Made by a program: the position numbers and the translations under genes
Assembly (NCBI GenBank): GCA_030583905.1
Contig: CP129481.1
Location: 62,001 to 126,000 of the forward strand
Length of the DNA: 64,000 nt
Direction of reading: 5' to 3'
Origin: Anaerolineales bacterium
Lineage (GTDB): Bacteria; Chloroflexota; Anaerolineae; Anaerolineales; Villigracilaceae
Part shown: piece after piece, positions 44,501 to 50,370 of the stretch
Position numbering within the stretch: the stretch's first letter is position 1
Layout of the letters: each line of letters starts with the position of its first letter
Notes under the pieces: generated by a model
Database searches by the model: none
Seen by the model: only the letters and a program-made list of their open reading frames with translations
Told to the model about the DNA's origin: nothing

Positions 44501-44943
44501 CCTGTACTGACATCCTGATTGCTGACAAGTTGTACAACAATATTTCCACTTTCCGCTAGTTCAGGGTATTTTTCTTTCAAGCCACTAAATGCCTTGGAAA
44601 GCCGAGCTATTACTGAGTTGTCGCGTTTTTTATTCGGGCTATGGGCTAACCGAGCAACTGTCCAGGTCTTCTCGGCGTCTGCTGCAGAATACTTAAGTTG
44701 AGCAATTACAATGCGTTTGATAAGGCCCGTTTGCCTATCACCATAATAGAGTGCACAATCAACTCCATCCCAAGTATCAGAGGTTGCACCATTCTCATTC
44801 TCAATTGTGAGACCCTCAACTGTTAATTGGATCAAGTTTGAGTCTTGATCGAGAAGTGCTAGTGCCTGACGTAATGTCCAAAGCTCGTGAAAATCGTCTC
44901 CTACGTTTGAGCCCCGTGCTGCGCGATAATCAACCCTGGCCAT
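38446..44943 (-). CDS. Avs-like STAND NTPase with N-terminal Cap4/DUF4297-type nuclease
   Basis: 2165 residues. The N-terminal ~160 residues (DYRAARGSNVGDDFHELWTL, then DGVDCALYYG and VIAQLKYSA) fit a Cap4-like PD-(D/E)xK nuclease (Asp ... QxK). A STAND/NACHT-type NTPase follows: Walker A GDGGSGKTTI near residue 300, Walker B ALLVISVDAADN near 393, sensor RFLVSCRTG. The remaining ~1500 residues are helical repeats, the usual sensor region. This is the layout of antiviral Avs proteins, which sense conserved phage proteins and then cut DNA. ATG 44943 is preferred over GTG 44952. AT-rich relative to the left half, suggesting transfer. The trigger is unknown. Confidence 0.75.
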   Translation of the reverse strand: MARVDYRAARGSNVGDDFHELWTLRQALALLDQDSNLIQLTVEGLTIENENGATSDTWDGVDCALYYGDRQTGLIKRIVIAQLKYSAADAEKTWTVARLAHSPNKKRDNSVIARLSKAFSGLKEKYPELAESGNIVVQLVSNQDVSTGVINVLSDNLDPSVIDTPKYKTDLATLQSASGLSDSDFKLFKSVFDLSSCGSQSRFALEENIIRTISNWIDDDARSALNDLMMSIRRKMLPEAKGEIVNRYSILAGFGFFDPAALFPCPSSIKEVKHLVSREISKEIAEKMVSGNQRICLFGDGGSGKTTILQEISNLLPPSSVVIVFDCYGSGRYLDADAYRHLPKDAFLQLSNDLAARLHTPLLVTRRHDHDYARVFKKRLEKAAEVVAAQDRNALLVISVDAADNSITAANTHVPPESSFVHDFVRIGDLPSNVRFLVSCRTGRLHELDLPNGFTEIQIPGFSRDETATHTRWIWNEASDTWIDDFHSLSGGNPRVQQYAMELAGNDPTSALDYLRPNGKVLDQIFRDSFQLALRKEGQHQNLKVLCAGLTALPRPIPLGDLAAVTDLSKAHVRDVCNDLAPGVRVVNELVSFSDEDFEQFVRIEGNDLLSTINVRIADYFSKRHHFDAYAATHVASAQFSAGRGSDIIELINSNLLPKAISDPVLKREVQRQRLRTAMRVCRETGNNVDAMFTLLIGADALKTDTAVRKMIVDNPDLSAFFAQDAVREILRESSEIENHGHLLFHMMVKDAKNGDVISVREGRRLLEAWLQARREHGRMEKEQHSNSQPNLWPIFDRDIQAEAEAVLRIQGAKNSLATVLRWNPKSMLLRVASNLSFKLITSGESHLVESYITDAKVGTPWGIFLLVPLALAGQEIDLAWLEMSLSKLLRRGLIRLDYSRDNIWRDDRPIIQYLDTILTACETIVARSGNRSSVIPVLERIADYKGRRRNPLVSSEVAAIELSFRAHALLERLSGRQTTLETYQVDFEPSPEDHRFKNIEEAKSWHDKIEEEISNLLKPIVSLYDTRAQILLGLIPPSDIEINLETAINHYGSDQYRFNRRPYEALVMRTACALSIARLMILPLADREVLLRYSLKLLGTNNSTSAETKILANFALDRSLHPQILQIAAMRTTSLKSLKTSAEDKISSIIDFVRLLVPISLPDAQILFNTALEVAADVNVDSVHEIALLAPLTQRAVTSMSTNDRRTSASILATVIADTAVRLSDNDHFPWERAMQALTTLDISTALAAAGQWEDVDIAWRERILPPLLETAVLQHQMSPMQASAFSSLLNEFSTDLINTIVAAASSTISNSESILLSEYLAHEELMRFGQSTRPELLTKLRELLGNEQAGFWMGKLWQTTTFHETPKSISGLSSTQADTIDTVTKEVHTKWQEFLDSMELPSSRFVTPQEIIAVILQVNTSASNANEYVPIEKILDRIGSKVALGDRALHLDALRKTTAPIVPAYEIPLAILRRVVDWSGSPSVEAWSKDHILQIAIDFLPELSRWLPYGESQLPKFLEKSNASEVKICESLLEALERYVNTLTAPAIYALIGVLASYYHPSEAAEILTRYSQSLFDRIPIGERNSLDINDIPQDTPGGIARYIYALMGDIDVRLRWRAAHTLRNLVQLGDSATLNSIIELYDQKRDISYRNPNAPFYWLSARLWLLLVLERLASENPAKLVNYGIWLLGIASDEKFPHVVIRSIAKSAASKLLASGNFSLDKSQMLLLKKSNSGRLPRRKAKWKSYEFVFQPYKYEDSKNRRFHFDSMDTLPYWYSSAIRAFADIDSESFLDAAEQRIVDDWGVQNNPWAWEDEPRKYRISDRDYLLTSHRHGSYPTIERFHTYLELHAMWTTIGELMQNHPLAKSTDEEDDSLEYILRKTLLTSPPVWLSDLRNPNPPESRFWIAPLSEVNTWLETPISDEEVLAEIGIGTLDNLVVIESQHDTFSHYFTNSLELRTALVSPETSEALMRALQTAEAWSYNFPKSGNDFEINQPPYRLLGWLDYGKSESRIDDDDPLRYGVKSIQVLPSKMLAKILNLQFIHENSIRWIDSKHGTTALIYEAWGDTRGDEPENRLIYSSSPRSDGWRLQITKESLDEVLNTTQMDLIVEIQITRKNYSYGQSRYEKDKEKTVKSKKIVLIKKDGTIESAEGHLGAWKTSRP

Positions 44944-45034
44944 GATTGACACCTATATTGTGTTTGCGATGCAATTGCGCATGGTTCGACAGACCGTATT
45001 TGGCAGGGTGATTTTCCAACATATCTTCTCTCTT

Positions 45035-47944
45035 CTACGGTTTCATTGGGAAAAAGAAACGCCACCAGCCAACAAACCAATCCCGCAGGGAATTGGGATC
45101 TACAATGCCCCATACGACCAAAACGGCAAGGATGATGAGCACATAGCCCAAGACGATAGATGAACTATCTGCAGAGTCTTTCCCGCGCCCGAAAATATCC
45201 AACACGAAGCGACCGATGACTCGCGGCAGGGACACAAACAGAGCGGACATTATCTTTACTACCAAGGGCTGTTTCCCATCTGCGGACTCAACAGGTTTTT
45301 CGGGGAGCGGTTCTACTTTGGGAGTCTCTATGTTCTGCTTTGGTCTAGGCTGAGGAGCAGGCTCATCTCCCACACGCACCCCATTTAGCAACTGTCGGAC
45401 ATTGACCATGACGGTCTTGCCATCAACTGAGCGCGGGAATTCAGCAATGCCATCCCGCTCAAAATCGATTAGTTCTTTGTAATCCAAAACAAGTTCGTGG
45501 TATTCAGGATGGGGGACTTTCTGTACAGCTTCGATCTTGATAATTGTCTTGTGGATGGCATCGAACTCAGCACGGATGACAGATAAAAAATCACGGCGGG
45601 TATTTTCTGCGCCATTGACCCAAATGTATATTTTGCGATCCTCTGTATCTGCCTTGACCAGCGCAGTATTGCCATCCTTATTCAGCACTACGCCAGAACG
45701 CCATATAGTTTTGTGGATAAACCCATTCATACGGACAATAAAACGTGAAATGATACTGGAAGGCAATACGTTGTAATGATATTGGAAAGCCAGCGCCCCT
45801 TCCCATTCGCCAGTGAACGGTTCATCCTTTGGAAGCAAATCAGGGACAAGGAAGGTCTGCTCCGGTACAATGTCATAGCACAATTCAAACTTGCGCATCA
45901 TGTCCACAATGAATAGGCGTTTATTGGCTGGATAATCCTCCTCGGGCAGGATGTCTGCGAGCATGGTACGTTTGAGTACACCTTTGTTCTGAAACAGGGC
46001 GTGGTCGTTCAGGATTTTGTAGACGCCATTGGTGACCCATTGTGGATTAAGGATTCCAAGTGTTTCTAGTCGTGGATCATCCTGAAAATGAAGGACGATA
46101 CCCAGATCGTGAAGGAAGCCGATCAAGGTGCGCTGACTGGTCTCATCGCGAATTTCGCCCGCAGCGCAGATTTCAGAATATCTTTCATGTGAGATATAGT
46201 TTTGGTTGAGCCCAAAATCTTCAAGTTGTCTTTTGACATTGAACCAGGTTTCGGGTAGAACATCGTGCACGTGGGGTAAAGCGTTAACTTGATTGGAGAT
46301 TGCTTCTTCCAAATCATCCAGCCCCGCACCGCTTAATGCGGAAGTTGATAGAATGCCGACAATGTTAGGATATTTCTTTTGCAAGCCTGTCCGATCAATA
46401 TCGAGCGGGTGCTGGTCTGTTTTATTTCCTACTAGCAAAACCGGCGAGTCACCGCCGAAGGATTGGATAATCTTAAGCCAGTATTCGATACGGTTTTCTT
46501 CCTGGGTCAGGCGTGCATCCAATACCAAAAGATATAGACTGCGGCGGGTAAGGAAGAACTGGTGGGTGGCGTGCATAATTTCCTGCCCTCCAAAATCCCA
46601 GATGTTGACGCGCAAAGTTTCTGGTTGTTTTTCACCCGTTTGTACGTTTTCTACCTGCCAACGATTGATGGTAATACCTTTGGTTTTGGTTTCCGACGAG
46701 CTAAACGTATCATTGGTGAGTCGCCGAATTAACGAGGTCTTCCCCACATTGCCTTGCCCAACCACTAACATTTTGGTTTCGGCTAGCGGACGCTGCTTAT
46801 GCGCCTCAATTTCTGCCAAATATTTCAAGATAGCTTGCGATTCTTCAATCTTTAAAATTTCAGGTGGAATATTCAGTGGATTATCAAGTAGATCTAAATG
46901 TCTAAGAGTCCTTAGATTTTGTAGGCTCTGGGGCAAGCTGCTGAGTTTGTTGCTTCGCAGGCTGAGCCAACTTAGACGATGTAATTGCCCGATTTCTGGA
47001 GGGAGAAAAGTAAGTTGGTTTTCAGCGAGGTCAAGCAAGGTCAATATGGAGATTTGTTTGATTTTGGATGGTATAACGGTCAACTTATTTCTAGAAATTT
47101 TAAGCGAGGTTAATCGAATGAGGTCACCGATTTCTTGCGGTAAACTGGATAACTTATTGTTTGATAAGTCGAGTTTGTCCAATTTAATAAGCCGTCCAAT
47201 TTCAGGAGGCAAGTCAAGTAATTCATTATTGGATGCGTCAAGTATAATTAAACTAGCAAGGTTCCCGATTTCTGGGGGTAGATTGTTAAGCTTATTGTTT
47301 GATATGTCAAGTGAAGGTAGTTGAGTAATTTGACTAATTTCTGATGGTAAAGAAGTAATGAGGTTGCTTGAAAGTTGGATTGAAGTTAAATTGGTAAGTT
47401 GTCCGACCTCAGGTGGCAGGCTTGTAAGTTGATTGTTGCGAAGGTCAAGCGTGGTTAATTGGGTAAGTTGTCCAATCTCAGGCGGCAGGCTTGCAAGTTG
47501 ATTGTTGCGAAGGTCAAGCGTGGTTAATTGGGTAAGTTGTCCGATCTCAGGTGGCAGGCTTGTAAGTTGATTGTTGCGAAGGTCAAGCGTGGTTAATTGG
47601 GTAAGTTGTCCGATCTCAGGTGGCAGGCTTGTAAGTTGATTATTGCGAAGGTCAAGCGTAGTTAATTCTGTGAGCTTACCAATTTCTGGCGGCAAACTGG
47701 TCAGTTTGTTATGGTAAAGATTGAGTTCTTTGAGTCTGGAGAGTTGTTCTAATTGACGAGGAAGTTGGGAGAGAGAGTTATTGATGAGCCTAAGTGAAGT
47801 TAGTTGAGAAAGTTGACCGATTTCAGGCGGCAGAACTTCAAAATTTAAAAGAGATAAATCTAATTCTATTATTCCCCTTCTCATAGTATCCCGGATCCGC
47901 TCTGTCGCAATTTCATACCCAGTTTTCTCTGCCATCATCAACAT
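45035..47944 (-). CDS. ROCO protein (LRR-Roc GTPase-COR) with C-terminal membrane anchor
   Basis: 969 residues. About 15 leucine-rich repeats of 23 residues (consensus LTTLDLRNNQLTSLPPEIGQ) fill residues 25-370. The Roc GTPase follows: P-loop GQGNVGKTS (~395), switch 2 DFGGQE (~450), NKTD and STSALSG. A COR domain runs to about 800. A Pro-rich linker leads to one membrane helix (IVLGYVLIILAVLVVWGIV, ~930-948). ROCO proteins are signalling GTPases. Here the neighbours are defence genes, so it may be a sensor-effector acting at the membrane. GAGG is five bases before ATG 47944, inside a repeated methylase tail. The membrane anchor is unusual. Confidence 0.85.
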   Translation of the reverse strand: MLMMAEKTGYEIATERIRDTMRRGIIELDLSLLNFEVLPPEIGQLSQLTSLRLINNSLSQLPRQLEQLSRLKELNLYHNKLTSLPPEIGKLTELTTLDLRNNQLTSLPPEIGQLTQLTTLDLRNNQLTSLPPEIGQLTQLTTLDLRNNQLASLPPEIGQLTQLTTLDLRNNQLTSLPPEVGQLTNLTSIQLSSNLITSLPSEISQITQLPSLDISNNKLNNLPPEIGNLASLIILDASNNELLDLPPEIGRLIKLDKLDLSNNKLSSLPQEIGDLIRLTSLKISRNKLTVIPSKIKQISILTLLDLAENQLTFLPPEIGQLHRLSWLSLRSNKLSSLPQSLQNLRTLRHLDLLDNPLNIPPEILKIEESQAILKYLAEIEAHKQRPLAETKMLVVGQGNVGKTSLIRRLTNDTFSSSETKTKGITINRWQVENVQTGEKQPETLRVNIWDFGGQEIMHATHQFFLTRRSLYLLVLDARLTQEENRIEYWLKIIQSFGGDSPVLLVGNKTDQHPLDIDRTGLQKKYPNIVGILSTSALSGAGLDDLEEAISNQVNALPHVHDVLPETWFNVKRQLEDFGLNQNYISHERYSEICAAGEIRDETSQRTLIGFLHDLGIVLHFQDDPRLETLGILNPQWVTNGVYKILNDHALFQNKGVLKRTMLADILPEEDYPANKRLFIVDMMRKFELCYDIVPEQTFLVPDLLPKDEPFTGEWEGALAFQYHYNVLPSSIISRFIVRMNGFIHKTIWRSGVVLNKDGNTALVKADTEDRKIYIWVNGAENTRRDFLSVIRAEFDAIHKTIIKIEAVQKVPHPEYHELVLDYKELIDFERDGIAEFPRSVDGKTVMVNVRQLLNGVRVGDEPAPQPRPKQNIETPKVEPLPEKPVESADGKQPLVVKIMSALFVSLPRVIGRFVLDIFGRGKDSADSSSIVLGYVLIILAVLVVWGIVDPNSLRDWFVGWWRFFFPMKP
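47409..47684. repeat. Four tandem 69-bp repeats inside the LRR region
   Basis: Units begin at 47409, 47478, 47547 and 47616. The first three differ by only a few bases, and the fourth diverges at its end. Each encodes three-quarters to one leucine-rich repeat in phase (69 bp = 23 residues). Near-identical DNA indicates recent duplication or gene conversion. Confidence 0.9.
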
Positions 47945-47950
47945 CCCTTC

Positions 47951-48019
47951 CTCTTCCGAAACTCCCCCATCGCCGCGGACTTGACTTCCTCCGCGACCAG
48001 CGGGAAGATTTCTCTGAAG
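47951..48019 (-). repeat. Diverged third copy of the methylase 3' tail
   Basis: Read on the minus strand it encodes KTDFREIFPLVAEEVKSAAM then GEFRKRKGC and a stop, matching the methylase C-terminus HILSTFPLVGEDVKSAAMVE with substitutions. No start codon precedes it. It sits directly before the ROCO gene and supplies its ribosome site. Confidence 0.8.
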
Positions 48020-48424
48020 TCAGTCTTCTACAGAATCAATGATTGTTATGCCCTCAGGTAAATCAGGCAATTTTTCAAGCCAGTGTTCATTGTCTTTCAA
48101 TGGGCCATTCACAAGTAAAGCATTGTTATTGACTGGATCAAGAATAATAATATAGTGGTCTTTGTTGATTGGGAAACCTTTGCTTACGTCATTTGCATCA
48201 TGGCGATAAATATCCATACCGCCAACAACACCGTTATACGTAATTCCGTCGTGCTCAACAATTCTCGGATCAATAAAGGTTCCACTTGCAAGAGTCATAG
48301 CGAGTTTTTCGTCTGGAATTCCCAACATCCAGTTTGGTCTACCATCTCCAACTAGAACGGTGGGTACCCATGTACGCTCAGCAATTTTGGCAAGTTCTGT
48401 TTTGCTCATTCGTTTTTTCTTCAC
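48020..48424 (-). CDS. Hypothetical protein of the defence block
   Basis: 134 residues, GTG start at 48424 (or ATG 48409). A basic start (KKKRMSKTELAKIAERTWVP) is followed by a beta-rich part (WMLGIPDEKLAMTLASGTFI, HYIIILDPVNNNALLVNGPL). Not recognised. It is bracketed by two copies of the methylase tail, one just upstream and one just downstream, so it looks like a separate inserted unit. Confidence 0.5.
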   Translation of the reverse strand: MKKKRMSKTELAKIAERTWVPTVLVGDGRPNWMLGIPDEKLAMTLASGTFIDPRIVEHDGITYNGVVGGMDIYRHDANDVSKGFPINKDHYIIILDPVNNNALLVNGPLKDNEHWLEKLPDLPEGITIIDSVED

Positions 48425-48427
48425 TCT

Positions 48428-48544
48428 TCATCCTTTCGCAATCTTCCGAAACTCCACCATCGCAGCGGACTTGACATCCTCCCCGACCAGCGGGAAGGTG
48501 GACAGGATGTGGGTGAACTCGGCTTTGGTTATTTTAGTACTCAT
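48428..48544 (-). CDS. 38-residue remnant: free-standing copy of the methylase C-terminus
   Basis: ATG 48544 opens a short frame MSTKITKAEFTHILSTFPLV... that continues as GEDVKSAAMVEFRK, the same as the methylase end except for a few residues. An AGGA lies ten bases upstream. It may be a translated relic or only a duplicated scar. The DNA repeat at 48441-48521 differs from 50381-50461 at four of 81 positions. Confidence 0.5.
   Translation of the reverse strand: MSTKITKAEFTHILSTFPLVGEDVKSAAMVEFRKIAKG
48441..48521 (-). repeat. Second copy of the methylase 3' tail (81 bp, ~95% identical)
   Basis: Matches 50381-50461 in direct orientation. The caspase-like and EACC1-like genes lie between the two copies, so recombination between them would delete that module (about 1.94 kb). 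Confidence 0.9.
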
Positions 48545-48586
48545 CGTTTGTCAGTCCTGTATGTTTAGTTTTGATTCGTGACTCGA

Positions 48587-49903
48587 TCAATCAGAATCAA
48601 TTGAAAATGTTTTTGAAAAATTAGAAAGAAAGTAGGTATGTTCCCTTGAATACCCTAATGCGCCAGAATGAGCAGTTAAATCAAGCAATACTCTGAAGTA
48701 GTCTTTACTCATACGCATTTTCTTGTTGACATAAAGTTCTAGATACACTGCGTCCGTTGTTGGTACGCTGTTATTTCTCATACGATTTCCAATAGATTGT
48801 TCAATAAAGGATATTTCCACACCAAATTTTTTCCAGGTTGCTTTTACGGCATCGAATAAGCGTTGGTTGAAATTAGCGCCTTGTTTTCTCGCCATAGACT
48901 TACCAAGATCAGTAAGTTGTAGCGGTAAGCCTTGTTTTATTATCCCAAGGTTATGACATAGTTCAACATACCAAGAGAAGGATTCTTCGCTCATGACACG
49001 ATATTCGATCAGGTTGTCCTTAACTTTGATTGGAGTTTTGAATTGGGTTGGTTCTTTTGTCACCACAAAATTGTAAAGAGATTTTATGTCTTTAAATGGT
49101 CTCAGGGACAGGAACGATATTAATGTGTAAATCTTATGGTAGGTTGATTTTTTAGGAACAGAATTACGAATTGCTGGGGTTATGGATAATTCGGTTCTTT
49201 GTTCAAAAAAAGTTTCTTTGGCCAGTCCGTTATGTGCGCTTATTGGTGATTGACTTGATTGCTTCTTGGTTCTTTTGCTTGCAAACTCGTACAAACTTTC
49301 AAAAGTAACATTGGTACCAAGAGTTGCGCGTGCGCCTGATTCAGAAAAGCCATTTAATAAATGTCGTGTAAAAACGCCAATTGGCTGATCTTCGCCGTAG
49401 TCTACTTCCGCTTGTCCGATATTTGTAACAGACGCCATCAAATAATATTGTCCACCATATTGCTCTAAGAGAGTAAGTTTGCTTCTTACTGCGCCAGCAT
49501 AACAACAATCTAGCGCTATAGCAACTTTATCAGGTTTATATGCTTGGAGCCACTTAATAACATCATGGAAGTCAAGCATGGATGGCAAATCCAGCCAGTC
49601 GCTATCTTTAAAAAACAGGTATAAACTATTTTCCCCGTCTAGCGATCGAACAGCATGACCAAAATAATAAATAAACAGTAATTCACTTGACTCGCTGGCT
49701 TTTTTTATTGCTGCTTTTATGTGTTGCTGAGCCTCTTGAGCAGATTTATTGACGACGGTCGTCACATCAAAAGAGTACTCGTCTAAGTTATCAAGTTTCG
49801 CTGAAAAATCCTTGATAATCGAATTGACCACTGTCGCTGGAATATTTTTTGACGTTATTCCATACGATACCGAATTCCCAATCAGAATTGCATGGCGTGT
49901 CAT
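48587..49903 (-). CDS. Caspase-like protease (peptidase C14) with C-terminal winged-helix-like region
   Basis: 438 residues. The caspase fold is visible from the start (RHAILIGNSVSYG). Catalytic His83 lies in IYYFGHAV and the Cys dyad residue, most likely C134, in AIALDCCYAGAV. GVFTRHLLNGF also fits the family. The ~200 C-terminal residues, after a variable linker, look like winged-helix segments (ESFSWYVELCHNLGIIKQGL, LTDLGKSMARK). Bacterial caspase-like proteases act as effectors of anti-phage or suicide systems. It follows the small EACC1-like gene by eight bases, which suggests a two-gene conflict system. The substrate and trigger are unknown. Confidence 0.8.
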   Translation of the reverse strand: MTRHAILIGNSVSYGITSKNIPATVVNSIIKDFSAKLDNLDEYSFDVTTVVNKSAQEAQQHIKAAIKKASESSELLFIYYFGHAVRSLDGENSLYLFFKDSDWLDLPSMLDFHDVIKWLQAYKPDKVAIALDCCYAGAVRSKLTLLEQYGGQYYLMASVTNIGQAEVDYGEDQPIGVFTRHLLNGFSESGARATLGTNVTFESLYEFASKRTKKQSSQSPISAHNGLAKETFFEQRTELSITPAIRNSVPKKSTYHKIYTLISFLSLRPFKDIKSLYNFVVTKEPTQFKTPIKVKDNLIEYRVMSEESFSWYVELCHNLGIIKQGLPLQLTDLGKSMARKQGANFNQRLFDAVKATWKKFGVEISFIEQSIGNRMRNNSVPTTDAVYLELYVNKKMRMSKDYFRVLLDLTAHSGALGYSREHTYFLSNFSKTFSIDSD

Positions 49904-49911
49904 ATTTCCAC

Positions 49912-50343
49912 CTACTTTTTGCGAGATTTTTTTGCGGGTTGATTTTTAGTGGTTCTATCAGAAGCAGATTCTTCAATCTTTATTTTGATAGTTTTGATGT
50001 ATTTTTTTGCAGTACTCGCACTGACAGGAAGCGAAATCTTTACACCTTCGACTTCCACTTGTATTGATTTCTTTATATCGGCTTCTTTTGCCTTTTGTTT
50101 TGACGCACTAACTTGCGAAGCAATAAGCATGATTGCAGTGATGAAATTAATTGCAGCCGTGCTGAGATCTACAATAATTTTGATTGTCTCATGGTCAACA
50201 CCGCCTAATTTTCCTGGTTCGCTTGGTGTCGTCACTGTTTGATATTTGACCGATTCTAAAGAAGCAACATATCCCAATATTTCTTTTTCCAGTTCTTTGT
50301 GAATTGGACTGGTCGGGTCAATGAAGATATTTACTTTAGTCAT
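49912..50343 (-). CDS. EACC1-like small membrane-associated protein paired with the caspase
   Basis: 143 residues. After a short alpha/beta start (KVNIFIDPTSPIHKELEKEI), the PSEPGKLGG stretch precedes one hydrophobic helix (IIVDLSTAAINFITAIMLIA). A beta segment and a strongly basic tail (KKYIKTIKIKIEE..., KNQPAKKSRKK) follow. This layout fits effector-associated constant component 1 (EACC1), predicted to accompany caspase- and trypsin-like effectors in bacterial conflict systems. The assignment rests on layout and neighbour, not on a sequence search. AAAGGAG precedes the ATG. Confidence 0.5.
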   Translation of the reverse strand: MTKVNIFIDPTSPIHKELEKEILGYVASLESVKYQTVTTPSEPGKLGGVDHETIKIIVDLSTAAINFITAIMLIASQVSASKQKAKEADIKKSIQVEVEGVKISLPVSASTAKKYIKTIKIKIEESASDRTTKNQPAKKSRKK

Positions 50344-50370
50344 GAGTTTTCTCCTTTTCTTCCAAATAAC

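Noticed and set aside
47409..47684. Regular ~69-bp repeats as a CRISPR array
   Set aside because: The units are contiguous without unique spacers and translate in phase into leucine-rich repeats of the ROCO gene.
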